Source: Candidatus Copromonas avistercoris (nom. illeg.) (GTDB taxonomy: Bacteria; Bacillota; Clostridia; Lachnospirales; Lachnospiraceae). From it: a stretch of DNA of 44,853 nucleotides. The stretch's first letter is position 1; each line of letters begins with the position of its first letter. Both the position numbers and the translations under genes were made by a program. Where the stretch lies: the NCBI GenBank assembly GCA_018713185.1, contig DVFQ01000071.1:1-44853 (forward strand), given 5' to 3'. Under the pieces are notes generated by a model, which was given only the letters and a program-made list of their open reading frames with translations, was not told where the DNA came from and did no database searches. This document shows, piece by piece, positions 1 to 10,900 of the stretch.

Positions 1-65
1 TGGGACAAGATATTGTTTTGTTATGTAAATTAGTGGAAAATAATAGAAAAGTGGGGAAAAACCGT

Positions 66-94
66 TTGATTTTTGCATAAAAAGGGGATATAAT
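66..94 (+). promoter_or_regulatory. Sigma-A-type promoter for xerD (TTGATT, 17 bp, TATAAT)
   Basis: -35 at 66-71, -10 at 89-94, 17 bp spacer. Confidence 0.6.
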
Positions 95-145
95 GTAGGA
101 ACACTGGCCTTTTAAAGGCCAAATGGGGGAAATAGGGGCGGAAGG

Positions 146-1027
146 ATGAAAGAGGATATTCAAAACTTTTTTAACTATCTGGAACAGGAGCGGCACGCGT
201 CAAAGAATACCCGGCTGGCTTATCAGAGGGATCTTCAGCAGATGATTGCTTATCTGGAGGAGCAGGGGATTACGGAAAGCGGGAAGGTTACGAAGACGGT
301 TTTGAACTCCTTTCTGATAAATATGGAAAAAAGCGGGAAAGCGCCGTCTACAATATCCCGGATGCTGGCTTCTATTAAGGCGTTTTTTCATTATGAGTTT
401 AAGCTGGGAAATATCCGCAGGGATCCGTCCGAGTCGATCCATGCCCCCAAGATCGAAAAAAAAGAACCGGCGATTTTAACGCCGGATGAAGTGGAACGGC
501 TTTTGGCTCAGCCGTCGGGAACTGCGGCGAAAGAGCTGCGGGACAAAGCGATGCTGGAACTGATGTATGCGACGGGGCTTCGTGTTTCAGAGTTGATCCA
601 TCTGAAGGCGGAGGATGTGAATCTTTCCGTCGGCTTTCTTACCTGCCGGGATGAACACCGGGAAAGAACGATCCCCTTTGGAAAAGAGGTGCGGGCCGCG
701 CTTTCCCGGTATATGGAATCCGCCAGGGAGCAGCTTTTAAAGGGCCGGGAATCCCAGTGGCTTTTTGTTAATTGCAGCGGCGGTGTTATGAGCCGCCAGG
801 GGTTCTGGAAAATTATTAAATTTTACGGACAGCAGGCCGGCATCGAGGCGGATATTACGCCGCACACGCTGCGCCACTCCTTCGCCGCGCATCTTTTGGG
901 GAACGGGGCGGACATGAAGGCGGTTCAGACGATCATGGGCCACTCGGACTTGGCGACAACGCAGATGTACGCGGCGTATTTTGGGCAGCAGGCCGGCGAG
1001 GAAAGACGAAGGGAGTCTATTAAATAG
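146..1027 (+). CDS. xerD: Tyrosine recombinase XerD/XerC
   Basis: SAM-like N-terminal domain and catalytic motifs ATGLRVSEL, HTLRHSFAAHLL, MGHSDLATTQMY. Confidence 0.9.
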   Translation: MKEDIQNFFNYLEQERHASKNTRLAYQRDLQQMIAYLEEQGITESGKVTKTVLNSFLINMEKSGKAPSTISRMLASIKAFFHYEFKLGNIRRDPSESIHAPKIEKKEPAILTPDEVERLLAQPSGTAAKELRDKAMLELMYATGLRVSELIHLKAEDVNLSVGFLTCRDEHRERTIPFGKEVRAALSRYMESAREQLLKGRESQWLFVNCSGGVMSRQGFWKIIKFYGQQAGIEADITPHTLRHSFAAHLLGNGADMKAVQTIMGHSDLATTQMYAAYFGQQAGEERRRESIK

Positions 1028-1172
1028 ATGACTGCGGATGGACGTAGGAGTCTTTGCGAATATCGCTGACCTGTTGAGTTATTGCGTTCCCGCCGAAGTA
1101 ATGATATGATAAATGCATTCATGAAGAAAGACATCCTTGTAAAAATTTCAAGGAGAAGCAAAGGAGAGGCCA

Positions 1173-1895
1173 ATGGCGGGAAATGTTGCGGTTCCTCTGT
1201 ATCAGCAGGTAAAAGAGGATATTAAGGCGGCGATCGAACAGGGAAAATATAAGCCGAAGGAGAAGATCCCCACAGAGCCGGAGCTGAGCGCCGAATATTC
1301 GGTGAGCCGGATCACGGTGCGCCGGGCGGTGGAAGAGCTGTGCAGCGAAGGCTATCTTGTGAAAATGCAGGGACGGGGGACCTTTGTCAGCTCCCCAAGA
1401 GTTCACCGGAAGGTTCGGGAGGGAAAGCAGATCCAGGGGTTTACCCAGTGCTGCGAGGAGCAGGGGATGAAAGCGGGCGCGAAGCTCCTTAACCGGATGA
1501 TCGTTCCAGCCCGGGCGGACGAACAGGCTTTTTTCGGAGTTGGACAGGACGGGCTGCTTCTTTATATCCAGCGTCTGCGTACGGCGGACGGACTGCCGGT
1601 GCTGCTGGAAAATATTTTCCTTCCTTATATGGAATACAGGGAACTGATGGAGGCAGAGTTAACGGACTGCTCTATTTTTGGCGCCATTGAGCGGATCGGC
1701 GGACGAAAGGTAGAGGCGCTCGCCAGGAGGACCCTGGAAATTACGCGGGCGTCGGCGGAGGAAGCTAGACTTCTTGCGGTTCCGGCGGGGGAGCCTTTGT
1801 TTTATCTCAACGCATATTTTACGGACCGGGAGCAGAGGCCGGTTTGTATTGGCCGGCAGTATTATGTGGGGAGCCGGTACCTATTCGAGATATAA
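1173..1895 (+). CDS. GntR family (HutC/UTRA) transcriptional regulator
   Basis: N-terminal wHTH (PLYQQVKEDIKAAIEQGKYKPKEKIPTEPELSAEYSVSRITVRRAVEEL) and UTRA-type C-terminus. Confidence 0.9.
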   Translation: MAGNVAVPLYQQVKEDIKAAIEQGKYKPKEKIPTEPELSAEYSVSRITVRRAVEELCSEGYLVKMQGRGTFVSSPRVHRKVREGKQIQGFTQCCEEQGMKAGAKLLNRMIVPARADEQAFFGVGQDGLLLYIQRLRTADGLPVLLENIFLPYMEYRELMEAELTDCSIFGAIERIGGRKVEALARRTLEITRASAEEARLLAVPAGEPLFYLNAYFTDREQRPVCIGRQYYVGSRYLFEI

Positions 1896-2054
1896 TACAA
1901 AATGATCATAAAAATAGAGTCAAGAAGGACGGTGTGGAATACCGGGGCGGACGCGATGCCGAAAGGACGCAGCCGCTCCGGTATTTTTGCAGCCGCACGG
2001 TTTGGGATGAAGGTCGGAAGATTTGCGGCGCCTTCCAATTTATTATTTTGGGGA

Positions 2055-2115
2055 TTGACAAATTCATAGCAGCGGATTATTATATGGATATAATCATTAT
2101 AATGATATAATGATT
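2055..2115 (+). promoter_or_regulatory. Promoter plus candidate GntR operator
   Basis: TTGACA (2055-2060), 17 bp, TATTAT (2078-2083); 9-bp inverted repeat AATCATTAT-aatgat-ATAATGATT at 2092-2115. Confidence 0.5.
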
Positions 2116-2220
2116 AGAAACACAAAACATTCTTAAATGCAAGGGAAAGCGAATGCCCGAATCAGACGGAGGCGTATGAAATCCTCTGGATATGACGGGC
2201 AGGCTGAGAGGAGAAGAAGA

Positions 2221-3204
2221 ATGAGCATTGAAATGAACAGACCGAAGGAAATCGTGGCAGATATCCTGGCCAAGGGCGTAAAGATTGAGAATATTGTTTT
2301 TGTCGGCTGCGGAGCGTCCATGGCGGAGTCTTATCCGGGCCGGTATTTTTTGGAATCCTGCGCGAAAAAGCTGCGGATCTTCCACTATACCGCCAGCGAA
2401 TTTAACTGGAATACGCCGGCATGGCTGGGTGATACCTCGGTGGTGATCAGCGTATCGATGGGAGGAAATACGCCGGAGACGGTGCAGGCAAATTCCGTTG
2501 CAAAAGCGGCCGGGGCGACGGTGATTTCTGTGACGCATGTGGCTGGATCTCCGCTTACGAAGGAAGCGGATTACTGCGTGATCCATGATTTTGAGACAAA
2601 CTATGCCGCCAAATTGGAGCGGATGGGATATACCATGGCGCTGGCTTTAGAGCTTCTCCAGCAGACAGAGGGGTACGAGCATTATGATAAAATGCTGGAC
2701 GGATTCGCCAAGATCTTTGACCTGGCGGAGTCTTCTGCCCAGGCGTCCCGCCGGGTGGCAAGGGAGTTTGCCAAGGAGTACCAGAATGCCCCGGTGATCT
2801 ATGTGATGTCCAGCGGCGCTTCGACGGAAGTGGCCTATTCCACGTCGGTCTGCATGCTGATGGAGATGCAGTGGATCCATTCGGGCAACTGCCATTCCGG
2901 AGAGTTCTTCCACGGCCCCTTTGAAATCGTGGAGAAGGATGTGCCGTTTTTGCTGCTGATGAATGACGGACGGACCCGGGCGGTGGATTCCAGAGCGCTG
3001 ACCTTCCTTCACAGATTCCAGGCGAAGACCACGGTGATCGACGCGAAGGATTACGGTCTGTCCTCGGTGATCGACGGCTCGGTGGCGACATTCTTTAATC
3101 CGCTGCTTCATACGGCCGTGTACCGCGTCTTTGAGGAGGAGCTGGCCAATGTCCGGGAGCATCCTTTAACGAAGCGCCGCTATATGTGGAAGCTGGAATA
3201 TTAA
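2221..3204 (+). CDS. SIS domain protein, fructosamine-6-phosphate deglycase-like (FrlB/AgaS type)
   Basis: VFVGCGASMAESYPGRYF and VISVSMGGNTPETVQ (SIS motifs), HSGEFFHGPFEIV; ATG at 2221 is more likely than the ORF-track start 2137. Confidence 0.8.
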   Translation: MSIEMNRPKEIVADILAKGVKIENIVFVGCGASMAESYPGRYFLESCAKKLRIFHYTASEFNWNTPAWLGDTSVVISVSMGGNTPETVQANSVAKAAGATVISVTHVAGSPLTKEADYCVIHDFETNYAAKLERMGYTMALALELLQQTEGYEHYDKMLDGFAKIFDLAESSAQASRRVAREFAKEYQNAPVIYVMSSGASTEVAYSTSVCMLMEMQWIHSGNCHSGEFFHGPFEIVEKDVPFLLLMNDGRTRAVDSRALTFLHRFQAKTTVIDAKDYGLSSVIDGSVATFFNPLLHTAVYRVFEEELANVREHPLTKRRYMWKLEY

Positions 3205-3277
3205 TCTGCTGGAATATTCCTTTGCTGAGATAGGAAAGCAGAAAATCTGCTCAGAGGTACGGTCGGCAAGGAAGAAG

Positions 3278-3324
3278 GAGCCTGTGGAAATACCAAACCG
3301 CGTTTTCGCAGGCTCTTTTTATTT
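3278..3324 (+). terminator. Rho-independent terminator after the SIS gene
   Basis: GAGCCTG...CAGGCTC followed by TTTTT. Confidence 0.7.
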
Positions 3325-3545
3325 CTCGAATTATTTTCTGAATTTTCCCTCAATTTTGAAACTGACTGATCTATAATCATATAGTGATAAGATTATATAA
3401 ATAATTACAGATAAAACTTGATTCAAGACGTGGGAGCATGGTAGAATGAATTCATAGCGCGGGAAATGCGTCCGGCTAGGCCAAAGAAGGAGGAAGCCCG
3501 GCGTATTTTGCTTGAGAAAGTTCAGGGAAAAGGAGATGGGAGCTT

Positions 3546-5378
3546 ATGAGCAGACTGGAGATCATTTCTCCAAACAGGGCGAAGATCGTGATGGAGGGGC
3601 TTTATAAGGATCTGGAACGCCGGATCGAATCCAGCCCGCCGGGACTCTGTCCTGTGGATATGGCGCGGGCGTTTTTGGAGCTGTGCCATGCGCAGACATG
3701 CGGAAAATGCGTGCCGTGCCGGATTGGCCTCGGACAGCTGAACCAGCTGATCCGGGATGTGCTGGATGGAAAAGCGACGATGGAAACGCTGGATCTGATG
3801 GAAAAGACGGCGCTTTCGATCCGGGAAACGGCGGACTGCGCCATTGGCTATGAGGCCGCCAACATGGTCTACAAGGGCCTGATCGGCTATCGGGACGACT
3901 ATATCGGACATATTAAAAATGGAAGATGTACCTGTACCTATAATCAGCCGGTGCCCTGCGTAACGCTCTGTCCGGCTCATGTGGATATTCCGGGTTATGT
4001 GGCTTTAGTCGGCGCGGGACGGTACCAGGACGCGATCCGTCTGATCCGCAAGGACAATCCGTTCCCGACCACCTGCGGCTTTATCTGCGAGCATCCCTGC
4101 GAGGCCCGCTGCCGGAGGAACATGGTGGACGCGCCCATCAATATCCGGGGGCTGAAGCGGTTCGCTGCGGATTACGCGGGCGAGGTGGATCCGCCGGCCT
4201 GCGCTCCGTCAACAGGAAAGCGGGTGGCGATTGTCGGCGGCGGTCCCGGAGGCTTAAGCGCGGCGTACTATCTGCAGCTAATGGGGCATCAAACGACGGT
4301 GTATGAGATGCTTCCCAAACTGGGCGGAATGCTGCGGTATGGTATCCCCAACTACCGGCTTCCCAAGGCGCGGCTGGAGGATGATATTAACACGATCTTA
4401 AAGACGGGCGTCCAGGTGAAATATGGGGTTAAGATCGGTCAGGACATTACGATCCAGCAGCTGCGGAACAATTATGACGCGGTATTGATCACCATCGGAG
4501 CCAGCGCCGATAAAAAGCTGGGCTTAGAGGGCGAGAACGCGGAAGGCGTTCTTTCCGCCGTGGAATTCCTGCGGGAGGTAGGACTGGAATCGCTGCCGGA
4601 TATGACGGGAAAGAACGTAGTAGTGATCGGCGGCGGCAACGTATCTATGGACGTTGTTCGTACGGCGAAGCGGCTGGGAGCGAAGAAGGTCAGCATCCTC
4701 TACCGGCGGCGCCGCCATGATATGACGGCTTTGCAGGCAGAAATCGAGGGAGCTGTGGCGGAGGGCGTTGAGCTTCTGACTTTAATGGCTCCGGCGGCCT
4801 TGGATGTGGATGAAAACAACCGGATCCGCGGCGTTTGGGCGGCCCGCCAGATGATCGGAGCGATCAAGGACGGCCGGGCCAGCGTGCGTTCCGCAGGCGA
4901 GCCCAATGTTTATGTTCCTTGTGATTTCCTGATCCGCGCCATCGGCCAGGCGATTGAGTACACCCATTTCGAGGAGGCCGGCGTGCCTGTCTCCAGAGGA
5001 AAGATTATTACCAAGAGCACCGGAGACTTTGAGAATATGCCGGGCGTGTTTGCCGGCGGCGACTGCGCCAGCGGACCGGCGTCGGTGATCCAGGCCATCG
5101 CGGCGGCGAAAGTGGTCGCGGCCAACATTGACGAGTATCTGGGATACCGGCATGAGATTACCTGCGACGTAGAGATCCCGGATCCCAATATGGAAGACCG
5201 GCTGCCCTGCGGACGGGTCAGCATGACCGAGCGGGAGGCCGGAGAGCGGGTCTGCGATTTTGAGGCAGTGGAGAACTGCATGACCGAGAAGGAAGCGCAC
5301 CAGGAGGCGGGAAGATGCCTGCGCTGCGATCATTTTGGATATGGAATCTTTAAGGGAGGCAGGGAGAAGTTATGGTAA
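3546..5378 (+). CDS. NuoF-type 4Fe-4S domain fused to GltD-like FAD/NAD(P) oxidoreductase, probable hydrogenase partner
   Basis: N-terminal CGKCVPC...DCAIG (NuoF N3-cluster-like), then GltD-like Cys motifs (CTLCPAHVDIPGY, CGFICEHPCEARC) and Rossmann motifs VAIVGGGPGGLSAAYYL and VVVIGGGNVSMDVVRTAKRLG. Confidence 0.85.
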   Translation: MSRLEIISPNRAKIVMEGLYKDLERRIESSPPGLCPVDMARAFLELCHAQTCGKCVPCRIGLGQLNQLIRDVLDGKATMETLDLMEKTALSIRETADCAIGYEAANMVYKGLIGYRDDYIGHIKNGRCTCTYNQPVPCVTLCPAHVDIPGYVALVGAGRYQDAIRLIRKDNPFPTTCGFICEHPCEARCRRNMVDAPINIRGLKRFAADYAGEVDPPACAPSTGKRVAIVGGGPGGLSAAYYLQLMGHQTTVYEMLPKLGGMLRYGIPNYRLPKARLEDDINTILKTGVQVKYGVKIGQDITIQQLRNNYDAVLITIGASADKKLGLEGENAEGVLSAVEFLREVGLESLPDMTGKNVVVIGGGNVSMDVVRTAKRLGAKKVSILYRRRRHDMTALQAEIEGAVAEGVELLTLMAPAALDVDENNRIRGVWAARQMIGAIKDGRASVRSAGEPNVYVPCDFLIRAIGQAIEYTHFEEAGVPVSRGKIITKSTGDFENMPGVFAGGDCASGPASVIQAIAAAKVVAANIDEYLGYRHEITCDVEIPDPNMEDRLPCGRVSMTEREAGERVCDFEAVENCMTEKEAHQEAGRCLRCDHFGYGIFKGGREKLW

Positions 5379-7120
5379 ACATTACGATAGACGGAAACCG
5401 GTTATCGGTAAAAGAGAACACAACGATCATGGAAGCTGCCGCCCAGTGCGGGATTCCGATCCCCAAGCTATGCTATTTAAAGGATATCAACGAGATCGCG
5501 GCCTGCCGGGTCTGCGTTGTGGAAGTGGAAGGGAAAAACCGGCTGGTGACTTCCTGCAACAACCTGGCGGAGGAGGGTATGGTGATCCATACCAACAGCC
5601 CCAAGGTCCGCAATCACCGCCGCAATACGGTTCAGCTGATCTTGTCCCAGCATGACGTGGACTGCGTGGTCTGTCCCAGAAGCGGCAACTGCAGCCTCCA
5701 GGACATTGCCAGAGACTTGAATATTTTGGAGATCCCCTTTAAGAAAGAGCCGGAGTACCGGGAATGGAACAAGGAGTTTCCGCTGATCCGGAAATCGGAG
5801 AAATGTATTAAATGCATGCGCTGCGTACAGGTCTGCGATAAAGTCCAGGGCCTGGGGATCTGGGACGTGGAGGGAACCGGTTCCCGTACCACGATCAATG
5901 TTTCCGGCCTTAAGACCATCGAGCAGGCGGACTGCTCCCTCTGCGGCCAGTGTATTACCCACTGTCCCGTGGGCGCTCTGACGGAGCGGGACGATACAGA
6001 GAAGGTATGGGCGGCCATCGAGGATCCGGAAAAGATCGTCGTAGCCCAGGTGGCGCCGGCGGTCCGGGCAGCCTGGGGCGAGGAACTGGGACTTGCGCCG
6101 AAGGACGCTTCGATCGGAAAGATTTTTGACGCGCTGAAACGGATGGGCGTGGATTATGTATTTGATACGGTATTTTCGGCGGATCTGACGATCATGGAGG
6201 AGGGGACGGAATTTGTAAAGCGGTTCACCTCCGGAGAGCTGAAGGACCGCCCCATGTTCACCTCCTGTTGTCCCGGATGGGTACGGTTTGCTAAGAGCCA
6301 GTTCCCCCAGCTGGTCAAATATCTGTCCACGGCAAAATCGCCGCAGCAGATGTTCGGCGCTGTCATGAAGACTTATTTTGCGGAAAAGATCGGCGTAGAT
6401 CCGGAAAAGATCTATACGCTCTCGATCATGCCCTGCGTTGCTAAAAAGGGCGAGCGGGAGATGGAGCTTTATTACGGCGAATATGCGGGTCATGATATTG
6501 ACGCGGTTCTTACGACGAGAGAGCTGGTAAAAATGATCCGCGCCGCCCATATCAGTCCTAAAACATTAAAGGAGATCGAAAGCGACAGCCCGATGCACGA
6601 CGGTACCGGCGCAGGCGTGATTTTTGGCGCTACCGGCGGCGTTATGGAGGCGGCACTCCGTTCCGCCTATTACCTGATCCGGAAGGAAAATCCGCCGGCC
6701 GACGCGTTTAAAGCGGTTCGGAGCCGCGGATTCAACGCCAACGAGGGCGTCCAGGAGGCGGAGTTTGCCATCGGAGACATTACGGTGCGGACGGCCGTTG
6801 TCAGCGGGTTAGGCAATACCAGGCGGCTTTTGGAGCAGATCGAGCGCGGCGAGGTCCACTATGACTTTGTAGAGGTCATGGCCTGTCCCGGCGGCTGCGT
6901 CGGCGGCGGCGGCCAGCCGATCCACGATGGAGAGGAGCGGGCCTTTGAACGCGGGAAACGGCTGTATTTCCTGGATGAGCATGCCGAAATCCGTTATTCC
7001 CATGAAAATCCGGATATCCAGAAGCTTTACAGCGAATATTTCGGATCGCCGTTGTCCTACCGGTCCCATATGCTTTTGCATACGGAGCATGAGAAATCGG
7101 AGCATGACGTTCCTCAGTAA
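5372..7120 (+). CDS. hydA: [FeFe] hydrogenase, group A
   Basis: N-terminal 2Fe-2S and 4Fe-4S motifs; H-cluster signatures TSCCPGWVRF, MPCVAKKGE, ACPGGCVGGGGQP; C-terminal small-subunit-like domain. Confidence 0.93.
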   Translation: MVNITIDGNRLSVKENTTIMEAAAQCGIPIPKLCYLKDINEIAACRVCVVEVEGKNRLVTSCNNLAEEGMVIHTNSPKVRNHRRNTVQLILSQHDVDCVVCPRSGNCSLQDIARDLNILEIPFKKEPEYREWNKEFPLIRKSEKCIKCMRCVQVCDKVQGLGIWDVEGTGSRTTINVSGLKTIEQADCSLCGQCITHCPVGALTERDDTEKVWAAIEDPEKIVVAQVAPAVRAAWGEELGLAPKDASIGKIFDALKRMGVDYVFDTVFSADLTIMEEGTEFVKRFTSGELKDRPMFTSCCPGWVRFAKSQFPQLVKYLSTAKSPQQMFGAVMKTYFAEKIGVDPEKIYTLSIMPCVAKKGEREMELYYGEYAGHDIDAVLTTRELVKMIRAAHISPKTLKEIESDSPMHDGTGAGVIFGATGGVMEAALRSAYYLIRKENPPADAFKAVRSRGFNANEGVQEAEFAIGDITVRTAVVSGLGNTRRLLEQIERGEVHYDFVEVMACPGGCVGGGGQPIHDGEERAFERGKRLYFLDEHAEIRYSHENPDIQKLYSEYFGSPLSYRSHMLLHTEHEKSEHDVPQ

Positions 7121-7142
7121 TGCGCGGAAATGATAAAAACTT

Positions 7143-7208
7143 GCCGGGGAGGCGGGTCGGGAAACTGACTTTAGCCTCCCCGGCTTTTGAAACTTTGGCC
7201 TCCCCGGC
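7143..7208 (+). terminator. GC-rich terminator-like hairpin with a duplicated 3' arm
   Basis: GCCGGGGAGGC (7143-7153) with two identical complements GCCTCCCCGGC (7174-7184, 7198-7208). Confidence 0.55.
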
Positions 7209-7308
7209 ATTTTAAAAGGTCTTGTGCGGCGGGGAAAAACCTGCTAGAATGATAAGTCCAGGGGCGCTGCAAAGGGCCCTTAATGGCATAAAGGAGAACG
7301 ATTCGACT

Positions 7309-7887
7309 ATGATATTAATAGCAGGTCTCGGGAATCCGGGAAAGGAATATGAAAACACAAGACATAACGCCGGATTCCTGGTTTTGGATACGTTAGCCCA
7401 AAAGCTGGGGGCCGATCTTTCTGAGCGGAAGCACCGGGCGCTCTGCGGAAAGGCGGTGATCGGCGGGCAGAAGGTGATCCTGTTAAAGCCGCAGACTTAT
7501 ATGAATTCCAGCGGGGAGAGCATCCGGGCGGCGGCGGACTATTATAAAGTGCCGCCGGAGGATATTTTGGTGGTCTATGACGATATCAGCCTGGCGCCGG
7601 GGCAGCTGCGGATCCGCGCCAAGGGAAGCGCCGGCGGCCATAATGGAATTAAGAGCATCATCGCCCATCTTGGGACCCAGGAATTCCCCCGGGTAAAAGT
7701 GGGAATCGGAGAAAAGCCGCCGAGGATGGATCTGGCGGACTACGTTCTGGGACATTTTTCCTCGGGAGAAAAAAAGATCATGGAGGAGGCCGCGAAAGAG
7801 GCGGCGGACGCCATCTGCGAGATCGTAAACGTGGGGATTGAGCAGGCGATGAACGATCACAACCGCAGGAAAGAGGAGCAGAAGTAG
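7309..7887 (+). CDS. pth: Peptidyl-tRNA hydrolase
   Basis: MILIAGLGNPGKEYENTRHNAGF, LLKPQTYMNSSG, GSAGGHNGIKSI; AAGGAGA RBS upstream. Confidence 0.95.
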   Translation: MILIAGLGNPGKEYENTRHNAGFLVLDTLAQKLGADLSERKHRALCGKAVIGGQKVILLKPQTYMNSSGESIRAAADYYKVPPEDILVVYDDISLAPGQLRIRAKGSAGGHNGIKSIIAHLGTQEFPRVKVGIGEKPPRMDLADYVLGHFSSGEKKIMEEAAKEAADAICEIVNVGIEQAMNDHNRRKEEQK

Positions 7888-7968
7888 AAAAAGCAGAAGC
7901 GAAGGAAAGCAGACGCAGAGCAAAGAAGAGATAGAAAAAAGCAGGAGCAAGAAGGAGCAGGGCTGGGA

Positions 7969-10900
7969 ATGGGAGAGGTTTTTGCGAATCCATTGACGGA
8001 GCTGGCGGAATATATAGACATGAAGCAGGCCCTGGATAAAGGGAAGGGGCCGATCCAGGCAAGCGGAGTGACGGATTCCCAGAAGGTTCATGTGATGCAT
8101 GAGCTTTCGTCGGGGCGGGCATGGAAGTTAGTTATAACTTACGACGATACCCGGGCGCGGGAACTTTATGAGGATTTTACGTATTTCGAGAAGAATTCCT
8201 GGCTGTACCCGGCCCGGGACCTTTTGTTTTACAGTTCGGATATCCATGGAAATCTTCTGACCAGGGAGCGGCTCCAGGTATTCCGCCATCTTTTGGAGGA
8301 CGAGGGCGGCGTGGTGGTGACCACCGTCGATGGGCTGATGGATCATCTGCTCCCTCTTTCGATGCTTCATGAGGCGTGTCTGTCCATAGAGGCGGGAATG
8401 CCGCTAGATATTGAAGAGATCAAAATCCGGCTGGCCGCCATGGGCTATGAGCGGATGGGACAGGTGGACGGTATGGGCCAGTTTTCCGTCCGCGGAGGTA
8501 TCATCGATATTTTCCCGCTGACGGAGGAGCTGCCGGTGCGGATCGAGCTTTGGGGAGACGAGGTGGATTCGATCCGCTCGTTTGACGCGGAAAGCCAGCG
8601 GTCGATCCAGCAGATGGAATCGGTGACCATCTACCCGGCGGCGGAGGTGACGCTGACAAAGGAGCGGCTGGAGGCGGGAATTTCCGGGATCGAGGCCGAT
8701 GGGAAGCGGCAGGAAAAGGCGTTTCGGGACGCTGGGAAGCATGAGGAAGCCCACCGGATCCGCACGGCGGTGAACGAGCTGTGCGAGGCGCTGCGGGAGG
8801 GCTTTGACGTTCAGCGGCTGGACGGATATATCCGGTATTTCTGCGGAGAGACGGTTTCCTTCCTGGATTACATGAAGGCGGCGGGAAGCGCCGGCGGTCT
8901 GGCGGTTTTTCTGGACGAACCCCAGCGGATGCGGGAAAAAGCGGAGACGGTGGAACTGGAATTTCGGGAGAGCATGACCCAGCGGCTGGAAAAGGGCTAT
9001 CTGCTTCCGGGACAGGCGGATCTTTTGTTTTCCGCGAAGCAGGTGCTGGCGGCGCTGGAGCTTCCGCAGACGGTTTTTATGACCGGTCTGGATCAGCGGC
9101 TTCCCGGCATGACGGTGAAAGAAAAATTCAGCTTGACGGGAAAAAACGTCAATTCCTATCAGAATGGCTTTGAGCTTTTGATCAAGGATTTAAAACGCTG
9201 GAAAAAGGAAGGCTGGAGAGTGGTGCTTTTATCCGCTTCCCGCACCAGGGCCAGCCGCTTGGCCGGGGATTTAAGGGAATATGATCTTTTCGCTTACTGT
9301 CCGGAGGATCCGTCCCGCCCGGTGAAGCCGGGAGAGATCCTGGTGACCTACGGAAAGCTCCATAAAGGCTTCGAGTATCCGATGATCAAATTCGTTGTGA
9401 TCACCGAAGGCGACATGTTCGGAACGGAAAAGCAGAAGAAAAAGCGGAAGCGGTACCATTACGAGGGGAAAAAGATCAGCAGCTTTTCCGAGCTTTCCGT
9501 CGGGGATTTTGTGGTTCATGAAAGCCATGGCCTGGGAATTTACCGGGGAATCGAAAAAATCGAGCAGGACCATGTCATCAAGGACTATATCAAAGTAGAA
9601 TATGCCGACGGCGGGAACCTTTATCTTCCGGCGACCCGCCTGGACGGGATCCAGAAATACGCCGGTTCGGACGCGAAGGCGCCGAAGCTCAACAAGCTGG
9701 GCGGAGCGGAATGGAACCGGACCAAGACAAAGGTGCGGACGGCGGTACGGGAGATCGCCAAGGAACTGGTGGAGCTTTACGCGGCCAGACAGGACGCGGA
9801 AGGCTTTCAGTACGGCCCCGATACGGTCTGGCAGAAGGAATTTGAGGAGATGTTTCCCTATGAGGAAACGGAGGACCAGCTGACGGCCATCGAGGATACG
9901 AAAAAGGATATGGAGAGCCGGAAGATCATGGACCGGCTGATCTGCGGAGACGTGGGCTACGGAAAGACGGAGATTGCCCTGAGGGCGGCCTTTAAGGCGG
10001 TGCAGGAAGGAAAACAGGTGGTCTATCTGGTGCCGACGACGATCCTGGCGCAGCAGCATTACAACACCTTTGTCCAGAGAATGAAGGATTTTCCGGTGCG
10101 GGTGGATCTTTTATCCCGTTTCCGGACTCCGGCGGAAATGAAAAAGACGCTGGAGGGATTGAAAAAGGGGTATGTGGACATTGTGATCGGAACCCACCGG
10201 GTTTTATCAAAGGATGTGGAATTTAAGAGCCTGGGACTCCTGATCATCGACGAGGAGCAGCGGTTCGGCGTGGCCCATAAGGAAAAGATCAAGCAGATGA
10301 AGCAGAACGTGGACGTCCTGACGCTGACGGCGACGCCGATTCCCAGAACCCTCCATATGAGCCTGATAGGAATCCGGGATATGAGCGTTTTGGAGGAGCC
10401 GCCGGTGGACCGGGTGCCGATCCAGACCTATGTAATGGAATATAATGACGAGATGGTGCGGGAGGCGATCCACCGGGAGCTGGCCCGGGGCGGACAGGTG
10501 TACTATGTGTATAACCGGGTCAAGGGAATCGATGAGATCACGAACCATATCGCGGCCTTGGTACCGGAGGCGTCGGTGGCCTTTGCCCACGGACAGATGC
10601 ATGAGCGGGAGCTGGAACGGATCATGCTGGATTTCGTCAACGGCGACATCGACGTTTTGGTTTCTACAACGATCATCGAGACGGGGCTGGATATCCCCAA
10701 CGCCAATACCATGATCATTCACGACGCGGACCGGCTGGGCCTGTCTCAGCTGTATCAGATCCGGGGGCGGATCGGCCGTTCCAACCGGACCTCCTACGCG
10801 TTTTTGATGTACAAGCGGGATAAGCTTTTAAGGGAAGAGGCGGAAAAGCGGCTCCAAGCGATCCGGGAGTTTACGGAGCTGGGTTCCGGAATTAAGATCG

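Noticed and set aside
5477-6550. 357-aa minus-strand ORF
   Set aside because: Antisense to hydA; no domain, shadow ORF.
9271-10059. 262-aa minus-strand ORF
   Set aside because: Antisense to mfd; composition artefact.
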